A DNA stretch of 64,000 nt from JAXLRU01 sp046330935 (GTDB lineage: Bacteria; Actinomycetota; Actinomycetes; Actinomycetales; Kineosporiaceae). The notes below the pieces were generated by a model that had not been told where the DNA came from, searched no databases, and saw only the letters and a program-made list of their open reading frames with translations. Positions within the stretch are counted from its first letter, which is position 1. Every line of letters begins with the position of its first letter. The translations under genes and the position numbers were made by a program. Below, in pieces: positions 25,738 to 34,034 of this stretch. The stretch spans positions 1,159,388-1,223,387 of the forward strand of contig JAXLRU010000002.1 in assembly GCA_046330935.1 (NCBI GenBank). The letters are read 5' to 3'.

Positions 25738-25780
25738 CCGCGGACGGTTGGCGACACAGTGCGCCGCGAACCGTCCGTGG
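25738..25780. terminator. Bidirectional terminator candidate
   Basis: CGGACGGTT (25741-25749) pairs with AACCGTCCG (25769-25777), extended by a wobble and two more pairs. The 19-base loop can form a small GCG/CGC stem. Between convergent genes. Confidence 0.5.
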
Positions 25781-25790
25781 ACGCGCTGCG

Positions 25791-26390
25791 TCAGTCGCTG
25801 AGCAGCTTGAACGCGACGTGCCGGCCGCGACCCTGCTGGATCGCGAGCGCGAACCACGCCTTGACCAGCCCGTCGAGGGTGTCGGCGGCATCGAGGTCGC
25901 CCAGCCACAGCGGGGTCAGCCCGAGCGCGGAGATCAGCTCCTCGACGGTGGACCGGTCGGGGCTGTCGGCGCCCACGAACGGCAGGTCGGCGGCGACTCC
26001 GGAGATCACGGGGTCGGCGAACACCTCCCAGCCCAGCGAGCAGAACCCCCGGTACAGCCGGGCCGCGGGCAGGTACTGGGTGAGCATCGGGATCTGGTGC
26101 ATCGAGGTGCGGCCCACCCGGTTCGTCGCGTCGATCACCACCGTCGACGACAGCGCCGCTGCGTGGGCGGCGACCACCTCCGACAGGCTCGGCCCCGGCA
26201 CGGCCAGCAGCGCGACGTCCGCGCCGTCCAGGGCCTGCGCGACGTCGGCCACGGCCAGCTCGGCCTTCAGCTCGTCGTGCTTGGGATCGCCGGCGTCCCG
26301 CACCCCGACCACGACGTCCGTGCCCGCCGCCCGCCAGCCGCGGGCGAGCGTCGCCCCCACCGGGCCGGCTCCGATGACCGTGACTCGCAC
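25791..26390 (-). CDS. NADPH:F420 reductase-like NAD(P)-binding protein
   Basis: 199 residues; start GTG 26390 behind GGAGGAG. The N-terminal Rossmann motif is GAGPVGATLARGWRAAG. VADVAQALDGADVALLAVPG, VVIDATNRVG and YRGFCSLGWEVFADP are typical of the F420-dependent NADP reductase family and short 6-phosphogluconate-dehydrogenase-like proteins. Predicted to move hydride between NADPH and coenzyme F420 or another acceptor. It is the last gene of a minus-strand series after the WD40-KAP gene (gap about 105 bases), but its own ribosome site is strong. Confidence 0.75.
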   Translation of the reverse strand: MRVTVIGAGPVGATLARGWRAAGTDVVVGVRDAGDPKHDELKAELAVADVAQALDGADVALLAVPGPSLSEVVAAHAAALSSTVVIDATNRVGRTSMHQIPMLTQYLPAARLYRGFCSLGWEVFADPVISGVAADLPFVGADSPDRSTVEELISALGLTPLWLGDLDAADTLDGLVKAWFALAIQQGRGRHVAFKLLSD

Positions 26391-26495
26391 CCTGACTCCT
26401 CCAGCAGCTGCCGGGCCTCGGGCCGGAGGCGTTCGCGGCCCTGGGGCATGATCTGTCCGCTCCCGGCCATCATGTCGGCCGCGTCACGGATGTGG

Positions 26496-29400
26496 CTATG
26501 CCCCCGGCGACGTATCGGCCGACGCCGTCGCCTCGACGTCGATCGCGGCGGCCGACTCGCCGGTCGTCACGGCGGCCGCGTCGACCTCGGCCTCGGCGGC
26601 CCGGATCGGACCGACCGGCGCGGGCAGGGCGCAGCCGAAGCAGACGGCGACCCGCCGCAGCGTGTCGACGGCGTCCAGCGGGGCGGAGCGTTCCGCGCCG
26701 GCGTCGAGGTCGAGCACCTGCGGCGCGCCCACCGCCGGGGAGGTGAGCAGGCGCAGCACGTCGGCCCGCGCCCACGGCGACCCGGGCTCCAGCGACGGCA
26801 GCTCCACGGCGTCGAGCAGATCGTCGACCAGCGTGGGGCTCGTGACGAACAGGATCGCGGCCCGCGCGACGACGTCGAGGGACTCCTCGTGGCGCAGGTG
26901 GTCCTTGACGGCGAGGAGCATCGCCAGCGCGTTCGCGACCCGCTTGATCAGCCGCGGGTTGGCGGGCAGGAGGTCGGTGTGGCGGGTCAGCACGTGCCGC
27001 TCGCCCGCGCTGATCCCCTCGGCGCCGGCTTCGCGGACCACCCGCAGCAGCCGCAACTGCTGCTGCTGCGGCTCGGGCAGCAGCCGCAACCGCGACTCGA
27101 CGTCGTCGGAGCGCAGCCGCATCGGGTCGGCCGTGTCCAGCTCGGCCCGCATCGACTCGACCCGCCCCGGCGCGGCCGCGGAGGGGCGGGCGAGCAGCGC
27201 ACCGTCGGGACCCGCGAGGACGGCGTCGAGGTAGCGGCGCACCTGCCGCCCGCTCAGCGGCGGCACCAGCACGGTGTGGTCGACCACCGACTGCCCCCAG
27301 TCCGCGCCGAGCGCACGGGACGGCGTCCCGAGATCCTCGAAGTCCTCGTAGCGCTGCTGGAACGCCTCCCGCACCCACCGCCCGTCGGCGAGCACGAGCA
27401 CGAACATGCGGGCTGGCTCGCGCCACGAGCTGCCCGCCCGCGCGGTGGGTTCGCGCATCAGCGTGTGGACCGACTCCAGGAGATTCACGACCCGCTCGGC
27501 CGGGCAGCGGTCCAGGTTGTCGAGGACCAGCAGCACCGGACGCCGCTCGCGCCCCTCGCCCGCCAGCGACGCCGACCACCGCCCGTGCCCGGCCACGGCG
27601 GCCATGGCGACGGCGAGTGGCAGCGTCCAGGCCCAGCGCCACAGCAGCGCGTACGTCGCGTCCAGTCCGGCCGCCCAGATCAGCACGCCCGCCAGGGCCA
27701 GCGCGCCCGCCGCCAGCGACGCGGACCAGCCTCGGCGCAGGTCCGCCGGGGTCTCGCGCGGCGGCCGGGACGGGCGACGCCCCGGCAGGCGGCGGCCCTG
27801 TCCGCGCTGCCCCGGAAACCTCCCGCCGGGACGCCGAGCCGCGGGTGCGCCGGGCCCCCCGCGTCCGCCGCTCCCGGGCCCGGCCGGCTCCTGCGCGCGC
27901 TCCTCGGGATCGCCGGCGTCGAGGTCGTCGAGGTCGTCGACGAGGCCCTGGGGCGGCTCCGCGAGCGAGTCGTCGCCCACCTCCACGCCCGGGTCGGGCA
28001 CACCGAACGAGGCGTCGAGGTCGGCGTCGTCGAGGGCGGCCATGCTCGAGCCGTCGACGTCGGCCACCGCCTCCGCGCGGCCTGTGCGCATCGCCGCCTC
28101 CGCGCGGCCTGTGCGCATCGCCGCCTCCGCGCGGCCTGTGCGCATCGCCGCCTCCGCGCGGCCTGTGCGCATCGCCGCCTCCGCGCGCCGTCCCGTCACC
28201 GGCGTCCCCCAGCCCGGAAGCCGCCCGTCGGCGTCCGCGCCCAGCCGGCTCACCCACCAGGCCGCGGCGACCAGCGTCAGGCCCGCCCCGGCCGCGCGCG
28301 GGTCGAGGACCGTGGGCAGGCGCAGGGTCGTCCCGGTCCACCACCATTGCGCGAACTCCCAGCCGGCCGCGGCCGTCAGCAGCAGGCCCAGCGCGGCGTC
28401 GGCGTGCCGCTGCCGCGCGGTGCGGCGGGGGCTCCACCCGCGCAGCCACGTGATCATCGCCGCGACGGTGCCGAGGGGGCTGTCGTCGCCGCGCAACGAC
28501 AGCCGCGAGCGCACCGGCGACTGCCAGAACAGCAGCCGCACGCCCGCCAGCGCCGCTGCGCCCACGGTCGCGACGAGCGCGAGGGCCCTGGTGAGCGACT
28601 CCGCCGCCTCCCACGTGCCGTCCGAAGCGACGAACAGCAGGGCTGCCGCGCCCGCGAGCACGCCCGCCGCCACCGGCACCGACCGGCCCAGCCGCCACAG
28701 CGCGCCGCCGAACGTCATCGCCACGCGCGTCCACCGCGAGCGCGACGCGCGCACCTGCCGGTTGATCGCGGCCGCGAGCGACCACCACTCCGGGTCGACG
28801 ACGCTCTCGCGCCACGCGTCGTAACGCACCACCACGGGGTCGGGCCCTGCACCGTCGCGGCGGCCCGCGCCCGGGCCCGGCGCCAGCCTCAGCTCCCGCA
28901 GCAGGAGCTCGACCAACGTGCTCCGGCCCGACCCTGCGCGGCCGTCCAGGTGCACCACGCTGGTGCGTGACCGGCGGTCGCCCGACAGCTGCCGCAGCCA
29001 CACCGCCAGGTGGGCGGCCAGGACGCCGCGCGAGAGCACGTCGGAGGGCGGGACGTCGTCGGCGACCGGGCGCGTCGCGCCCACCAGCAGCGGCGGGCGG
29101 GGTACGCGGGTTGCGCTTCGCTCGGCGGTGGGCTCGGCCTCGGGCGCCGCCGTGGGCTCGGCATCGGGCGCCGCGGAGGGCTCGGTCTCGGGCGCCGCCG
29201 CCGCGGGCTCGGCATCGGCGGCAGCGTCAGGCGTCGTCAGCGCATCGGCAGCGGCTGGCGCATCGGAGCCCGGGCCGGCACCAGCCTCGTCGGCCTCCGG
29301 CTCGGGTGCGGGCTGCGGCTCGGGCGCGGGCTGCGGCTCGGGCTCAGGTCGGGGCTCCGGCTCAGGCTGCGGCTCCTGGCCGGGACCGGCGGCGGCCGCG

Positions 29401-30551
29401 GCGTCGTCCTGCACGCCGGGGGAGGCGTCGGGCATCCAGGCGGGCCACACGTCGTCCGCGTCCGGCGCGTCCGCGGCCGGTGCGCAGGCCTGCCCCTCGG
29501 GCCACGCACCCACGATGGCGCCGGGCGTGAACACGGGCAGCGTCGGGTCGAACCCGCGGGGGCCGACGGCGGTCACCAGCACGGTGCCGCTGTGGTCGGA
29601 GGACGCGACGAGGACCGTGGCCGAGCCCGACGCGCGCAGCGCCGTCACGCAGCGGATCGTGGCCTCGTGCGACTGCAGCGGGGCGCCCACCTGGTGGCCG
29701 GTGGTGAGGTCCCACAGGCGCACGGCGTCCTCGCCCGCCGACACCAGGCCAGGGCCGTGCTCGGCTCCCCAGCCCGGGGGCAGCGCCGTCATCGACTCGA
29801 CGGCCGCATGGTGGCCGACCAGCGGCGACCCTGCGACCTCGCCCGAGGACGCGTCCCACAGCCGGATCACCCGGTCGTGCCCGGCGGTGGCCAGGCCGGG
29901 CGCCCCGCCGGGCAGCAGCAGCGGCGCGGCCGACAGCACCCAGCTGGTGTGCCCGGCCCCGACCCGGCCCGCCGGCGTCCCGGTCGGGGGGTTCCACCAG
30001 CGCACCGTGCGGTCCCCGCCGGCGGAGGCGAGCAGCGTCCGGGCGCCGTCCAGCGGGACCGGGGCGACGGCGCGCACCCACGCGGTGTGCCCGGTGAGGG
30101 GCCCGCCGAGCGGGGCGCCGGTGACGGCGTCCCAGAGCCGGACGGTGGCGTCCTCGCCGCCGGAGGCGAGCAGCACGCGGCCGTCGGCGCCGCGCAGCGC
30201 CGCCAGGGCGAGGACCTTGCCCGCGTGGCCGGTGAGGACTGGGCCCAGCGGGGCGAGCGTGGCCGGGTCCCAGCGGCGGATGCCGTCGGCGCCGGCCGAG
30301 GCCAGGAGCACGCCGCCGTCGGGCAGGGGCGCGGCGGTCAGCGCGAGCACCCAGCCCGGGTGGGCGTGGACCGGCCCGCACAGCAACTCGCCGGTCAGGG
30401 GGTGCCACAGGCGCAGGGTGCCGTCGGCGGCGCCTGCCGCCAGGGCCGGGCGGCCGTCGGGCAGGGGCAGCGCGCACAGCCGGTTCACGGAGCCGGCGCC
30501 GGGCTCGTAGATCGCCAGCTGGCCCGGATGAAGGATCTCGACCTGACCCAC
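26496..30551 (-). CDS. WD40 beta-propeller fused to membrane-inserted KAP-type P-loop NTPase
   Basis: 1,351 residues, GTG start behind AGGAG. Residues 1-340 form a seven-bladed WD40 propeller (TLRLWHPLTGEL, IRRWDPATLAP, VRLWDAVTGAP, VRWWNPPTGT, IRLWDASSGEV, VRLWDLTTGHQ). A Pro/Glu/Ala linker (about 345-470) follows. The NTPase has Walker A GRAGSGRST near 535-543 and Walker B VLLVLDNLDRC near 1003-1013. The 460 residues between them carry about six hydrophobic segments and acidic or Arg-rich loops, the KAP hallmark of membrane segments inside the P-loop domain. A C-terminal helical region includes ANPRLIKRVANAL. Single-gene unit. KAP NTPases include plasmid PifA, which excludes phage T7; an anti-phage or membrane-stress role is inference. 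Confidence 0.8.
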   Translation of the reverse strand: MGQVEILHPGQLAIYEPGAGSVNRLCALPLPDGRPALAAGAADGTLRLWHPLTGELLCGPVHAHPGWVLALTAAPLPDGGVLLASAGADGIRRWDPATLAPLGPVLTGHAGKVLALAALRGADGRVLLASGGEDATVRLWDAVTGAPLGGPLTGHTAWVRAVAPVPLDGARTLLASAGGDRTVRWWNPPTGTPAGRVGAGHTSWVLSAAPLLLPGGAPGLATAGHDRVIRLWDASSGEVAGSPLVGHHAAVESMTALPPGWGAEHGPGLVSAGEDAVRLWDLTTGHQVGAPLQSHEATIRCVTALRASGSATVLVASSDHSGTVLVTAVGPRGFDPTLPVFTPGAIVGAWPEGQACAPAADAPDADDVWPAWMPDASPGVQDDAAAAAGPGQEPQPEPEPRPEPEPQPAPEPQPAPEPEADEAGAGPGSDAPAAADALTTPDAAADAEPAAAAPETEPSAAPDAEPTAAPEAEPTAERSATRVPRPPLLVGATRPVADDVPPSDVLSRGVLAAHLAVWLRQLSGDRRSRTSVVHLDGRAGSGRSTLVELLLRELRLAPGPGAGRRDGAGPDPVVVRYDAWRESVVDPEWWSLAAAINRQVRASRSRWTRVAMTFGGALWRLGRSVPVAAGVLAGAAALLFVASDGTWEAAESLTRALALVATVGAAALAGVRLLFWQSPVRSRLSLRGDDSPLGTVAAMITWLRGWSPRRTARQRHADAALGLLLTAAAGWEFAQWWWTGTTLRLPTVLDPRAAGAGLTLVAAAWWVSRLGADADGRLPGWGTPVTGRRAEAAMRTGRAEAAMRTGRAEAAMRTGRAEAAMRTGRAEAVADVDGSSMAALDDADLDASFGVPDPGVEVGDDSLAEPPQGLVDDLDDLDAGDPEERAQEPAGPGSGGRGGPGAPAARRPGGRFPGQRGQGRRLPGRRPSRPPRETPADLRRGWSASLAAGALALAGVLIWAAGLDATYALLWRWAWTLPLAVAMAAVAGHGRWSASLAGEGRERRPVLLVLDNLDRCPAERVVNLLESVHTLMREPTARAGSSWREPARMFVLVLADGRWVREAFQQRYEDFEDLGTPSRALGADWGQSVVDHTVLVPPLSGRQVRRYLDAVLAGPDGALLARPSAAAPGRVESMRAELDTADPMRLRSDDVESRLRLLPEPQQQQLRLLRVVREAGAEGISAGERHVLTRHTDLLPANPRLIKRVANALAMLLAVKDHLRHEESLDVVARAAILFVTSPTLVDDLLDAVELPSLEPGSPWARADVLRLLTSPAVGAPQVLDLDAGAERSAPLDAVDTLRRVAVCFGCALPAPVGPIRAAEAEVDAAAVTTGESAAAIDVEATASADTSPGA
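28069..28187 (-). repeat. 27-bp tandem repeat inside the KAP gene
   Basis: Four perfect 27-base units (28069-28176) and a partial fifth, encoding RAEAAMRTG repeats at about residues 789-827, in a cytoplasmic loop between predicted membrane segments. Perfect identity suggests recent slippage and likely length variation between strains. Confidence 0.9.
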
Positions 30552-30649
30552 GTTGCTCCTCGCCCGTTGCGGACCCGTCGCGCCGGCTGCCGGAACGATC
30601 CTGGCGCACGGGGGTCACGGGTGCACGCACCGCGACGGGCCCGCCGTGC

Positions 30650-31691
30650 TCACGGTTCCTCGGCGACCAGCCCCCACCGCCCCGCCGCTGCCGCCACGCA
30701 CGCGCCCGCCGCCACCGGCCACAGGCCGGCGTCCCCGAGCAGCAGCGCGGGCGCCGCACCGGCAACGCCACCCCCGCGCCAGGGCCAGGACGCCCCGCGC
30801 CACCACCGGACGGGCCGGACGCCGTCCGGCTGGTTCCGGGCGGGGCGTCGCCGGAGATCCGGCGAGCGGGCGTCCGGCGTCGGGGCGCAGGTGGGTCCGC
30901 GCGTCGCGGCTCCAGGCCGGTGACGGCACCCGCCGCGGAGCGTCGGCCCGCAGGCGTCCGACGGGCACGAGACGGACGCCGTCGGGCAGCACCACCGTGA
31001 CGGGCGAGCGCGCGTCGAGCCGCGCCCCGTGCACGGTGACGGGCGCGCGCGCCGGGCGGCAGCGCGTCGAGCGCGGGTGCCACACCACGCGCTGCAACGC
31101 GCTCCGAGCTGCGGGGCGGCGGCGTCGCGCAGGCGCACCCACGACTGCCACCCGCCGCCCGCGAGCGCCTCGGGCCCCACGAGCAGCCCGGCCATGGGGT
31201 CGGCGCTCATCGGGCGCGCGGGGGCGCGCCCGCCCCACCGTGCCTGCCCCAGGCGCCGGGTCCCAACCGGCTGCGGTGACGACCGCGGCGCCCAGGCCCA
31301 GGGCACAGGCCAGGAGGCGGGCGAGCACGACGGGCCGGGGGGTGAGGGGTGCGGCGTGGGCGCCCGTGGCGGGGCCGAGGGCACGCGGCTTCGGGTCGCC
31401 CGGGTCGTAGCGCACGGGGAGGGCCGCCCCGGCCGGGAGGCTGCGGGCGTCGCGGACCCGCACCGACGACGTGTGCTCCCGGCCCGCCAGGTCCTGCCAG
31501 CGCACCCTCACTCGCCCGCGTCCGGCGTCGCCGTCGAGCACGACGGCCTGCGCGGCCGCGACCGCCCTCGCCTCGCGGGCGCTGTCGGCGTCGGACGCGG
31601 CGACGGCACCCGTCACCGCCGTCCCCGCCCCGGCCAGGGCGAGCAGCAGGGACGCCGCGGCCACCCGCCGCGCCGGGCGCTCACGCCTCAT
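30650..31691 (-). pseudogene. DUF3592-like membrane protein, multiply frameshifted
   Basis: Starts at ATG 31691, overlapping the end of the M48 gene by 11 bases. An N-terminal TM (VAAASLLLALAGAGTAVTGAVAA) is followed by a beta-rich domain typical of DUF3592 (VVLDGDAGRGRVRVRWQDLAGREHTSSVRV, LPVRYDPGDPKPRAL) and a second TM. After about residue 145 the frame changes near 31265, again near 31090, and again near 30870, with conserved-looking protein on both sides each time (PMSADPMAGLLVGPEALAGG; SPVTVVLPDGVRLVPVG; LLLGDAGLWPVAAG). It ends at 30650. Sequencing indels in a very GC-rich stretch are likely. Partner of the M48 protease by coupling; function unknown. Confidence 0.6.
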
Positions 31692-32797
31692 GTCCACCCC
31701 CGCGGGCCCGGGCGTCCTCGCGCAGGGTCAGCGTCGCGGCGGCCGTGAGGCGGGGCAGCGTGCGCAGCGGCACCGGCCGGTGCGCGTCGATCTCCAGGAG
31801 CCAGCCGGGCGGCCACCCCGGCGCCCCTGCGGTGTCGGAGCAGGCGCGCAGCCGGTCGCGGACCGGGGGGTGGCCCGACAGGGCGTCGGCAGGGGCCCGG
31901 TCGGCGGCGCGCGCCCGGCGGCGCAGCAGGCGGTGCCGCTCGGGGTCGTCGAGCGCGGCGTCGAGTCTTGAGTAGGGGTCGCCCCCGGCCGCGGGCCCTC
32001 CGCGGGAGCCCTCACCGGTGGCCTCCCGCGCGGGACTGAACGCGACGGCGAGGGTGGAGGTCGACTCCAGCGCGGCCCGCAGCGCCCCGGCACCGAGGGC
32101 GTGCGCGGCCAGCCGGTCGGCGGCCAGCTCGGCGTGCCAGGCCCGGACGCGGGTGGCCGCGAGCAGCGAGGCGGCCGTGCGCCCCCGCAGGCCGATCCGA
32201 GGGGACGCCGAGGCGGCGAGCCGGTCGCGCGCCTGCAGCAGCAGCGCCGTCCCCCTCCCGACGGCCGCCCCGCGATGGCCCAGCTCGTGGGCGACGACGG
32301 CGGCGAGCTCGAGCGCGGGCAGGCGCCGCAGCAGCGGCACTCCGAGCAGCAGCAACGCCACCCGCCGCCCGCGCAGCCGGGCGACCACCAGCCCGGCCTC
32401 GACGTCGGGTGTGGCCCGCAGCAGGACCGGCGTCGAGACCCCCAGCCGGGCGCGGACCTCCGCGACGAGCGCCACGAGCTCGGGTTCGTCCTCGGGCAGG
32501 ACGGCGGTGCCGGGCAGCGGCGCCGGCACGGACCGCACCAGGAGTGCCCGGACGGCCGCGAGCACCGCGGCGGCCGCGAGCGCGCGCGCCACGGCCACGG
32601 GAGGCACCCCCGCGACGGCGAGGCGCAGCCCCCGCGAGGACGGCGGCGATGGCGCCCACCCAGCGCAGGTGCACGACGGTCAGGACGCCGAGCGCGAGGA
32701 CGCCGTCGAGCGCGCCCCGGAGAACGCCGTCGAGCGCGCCTCGCGCCTGGGCCCGCCGCGCGGCACCCGCGCCCGACCGCCCCTCCTCGCGCCCCAC
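31681..32797 (-). pseudogene. M48-family membrane metalloprotease, one frameshift
   Basis: About 371 residues once corrected. GTG 32797 starts VGREEGRSGAG and a first TM (LALGVLTVVHLRWVGAIAAVLAG). A run of five G near 32625 must lose one base to continue as LRLAVAGVPPVAVARAL and the second TM. The zinc motif HELGH is in ELAAVVAHELGH, with a distal Glu in AWHAELAADRLAAHALG, as in HtpX/Ste24-like M48 peptidases. LSGHPPVRDRLRACS near the end is also typical. Role: proteolysis at the membrane. It overlaps the DUF3592 gene by 11 bases. Divergent from the Nudix gene. Confidence 0.75.
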
Positions 32798-32978
32798 GGG
32801 CGGATCGTAACGGGGAGTTCGTGGCGCGGTGTCCGGATCACGGCGGGGGCCGGTTGCCGCCTGCGGGTGAGGCGGCGGGGCGGTGCCGCGGGTCCCGGCA
32901 CGCATGGTCCAGACTGCACGCGGGGCGGGGAGTCCGCGCCACGGCCGGTGCAGGCGGACAGGGCGGAGGCGGACGGCG

Positions 32979-33935
32979 ATGAGCTCGCTCGTGCACGCCG
33001 CCGGCGGCGTCCTGTGGCGGTCGGGCAGGCGCGGGCGGCCCGAGGTGGCGTTGATCCACCGTCCCCGCCACGACGACTGGACGCTGCCCAAGGGCAAGGC
33101 CAAGCGCGGCGAGCACCTGCTGGTGACGGCGCTGCGCGAGGTGGCCGAGGAGACCGGCTTCGCGCCCCACCTCGGCCCGTTCCTCGCCCGCTACAGCTAC
33201 ACCCCGGGGGCGGGGTTGGGCCGCGCGGGCGTCACCCGTGCCGGCGCCGCACCCGCCCGGCCGTCGCGTCCCGCAGCGCCCGCCCGCAAGCAGGTGGAGT
33301 ACTGGGCGATGCACGCGGGGGCGGGGGAGTTCGTGGCCAACGACGAGGTCGACGAGCTGGTCTGGATCGACGCCGAGGCCGCGTGGGACAAGCTGAGCTA
33401 CCCCCTCGACCGTAAGGTGTTGCGGGCGTTCGCGGGCCTGCCCGGCCGCACGACCGCGTTGATGCTGGTGCGCAGCGCCCGCGCCGCGACGGGCACGTTC
33501 GCCACGGGGACGCGCCCCCTGGACGTGCGTGGCCAGGCGCAGGCCGCGGGGCTGTCGCCGCTGCTCGACGGCATCGGGGCGCGCCTGCTGTTCAGCGCCC
33601 CCTCGGCCCGCTGCGTGCAGACCCTCCTGCCGTACGCGGCCGCCGTGGGCGTGACCGTCGAGGTCGACCCGGCGCTGCGCAGTCCCGGTGGTCGCCGCGA
33701 CGACTCCGCGGATCCCGACGCCGTGGCGCGGCGCCTGTTCCGCTTCTCGGCCACGGGCGTGCCGGTGGCCGTGTGCACGAACGGCTCGATGGTCGACCCC
33801 CTGCTGCGCTCGGTGTACCGGCTGGCCAGGGGCGTGGCCCCGCCCGAGACCGCGCTGCGCAAGGGCGGGTGCTGGCTCGTCCACGTGGGCGGCGACCGCG
33901 TGGTCTCCGCCGAACGGCACGCCGCCGTCTGCTGA
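32979..33935 (+). CDS. Nudix hydrolase fused to a degenerate histidine-phosphatase domain (MutT1-like)
   Basis: 318 residues, ATG 32979 behind GGAGG. The N-terminal Nudix box is perfect: G-KAKRG-E-HLLVTAL-REVAEETGF (Gx5Ex7REUxEExGU), with ALIHRPRHDDWTLPKGK upstream. The C-terminal 150 residues have the layout of the phosphoglycerate-mutase-like domain of mycobacterial MutT1 (ALMLVRSARA..., FSAPSARCVQT, VAVCTNGS). The catalytic RHG/RHA motif reads VRSARAA, so the phospho-accepting His is replaced by Ser. Predicted to hydrolyse oxidised or signalling nucleotides with the first domain only. The Nudix domain also carries a 20-residue Ala/Pro insertion (GVTRAGAAPARPSRP). Confidence 0.88.
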   Translation: MSSLVHAAGGVLWRSGRRGRPEVALIHRPRHDDWTLPKGKAKRGEHLLVTALREVAEETGFAPHLGPFLARYSYTPGAGLGRAGVTRAGAAPARPSRPAAPARKQVEYWAMHAGAGEFVANDEVDELVWIDAEAAWDKLSYPLDRKVLRAFAGLPGRTTALMLVRSARAATGTFATGTRPLDVRGQAQAAGLSPLLDGIGARLLFSAPSARCVQTLLPYAAAVGVTVEVDPALRSPGGRRDDSADPDAVARRLFRFSATGVPVAVCTNGSMVDPLLRSVYRLARGVAPPETALRKGGCWLVHVGGDRVVSAERHAAVC

Positions 33936-33956
33936 CGCCGACGGCCCCGCTGACGC

Positions 33957-33994
33957 CGACGGCCCCGCCCCGCGGGTGCGGGACGGGGCCGTCG
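33957..33994. terminator. Bidirectional terminator between Nudix and GH12 genes
   Basis: 15-base arms 33957-33971 and 33980-33994 with one mismatch and an 8-base loop, between convergent genes. An 18-base direct repeat (from 33932 and 33950) spans the Nudix stop codon and the left arm. Confidence 0.75.
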
Positions 33995-34034
33995 AACGCT
34001 GTGACGCCCGACTGCGGGCGCCTCGGTGCAGGGA

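Noticed and set aside
28069..28187. CRISPR-like repeat array
   Set aside because: Units are tandem without spacers and encode RAEAAMRTG in frame.
24651..28970. 1,439-codon plus-strand open frame through the oxidoreductase and KAP genes
   Set aside because: Arg-rich shadow crossing two real genes in opposite directions; no recognisable domain.
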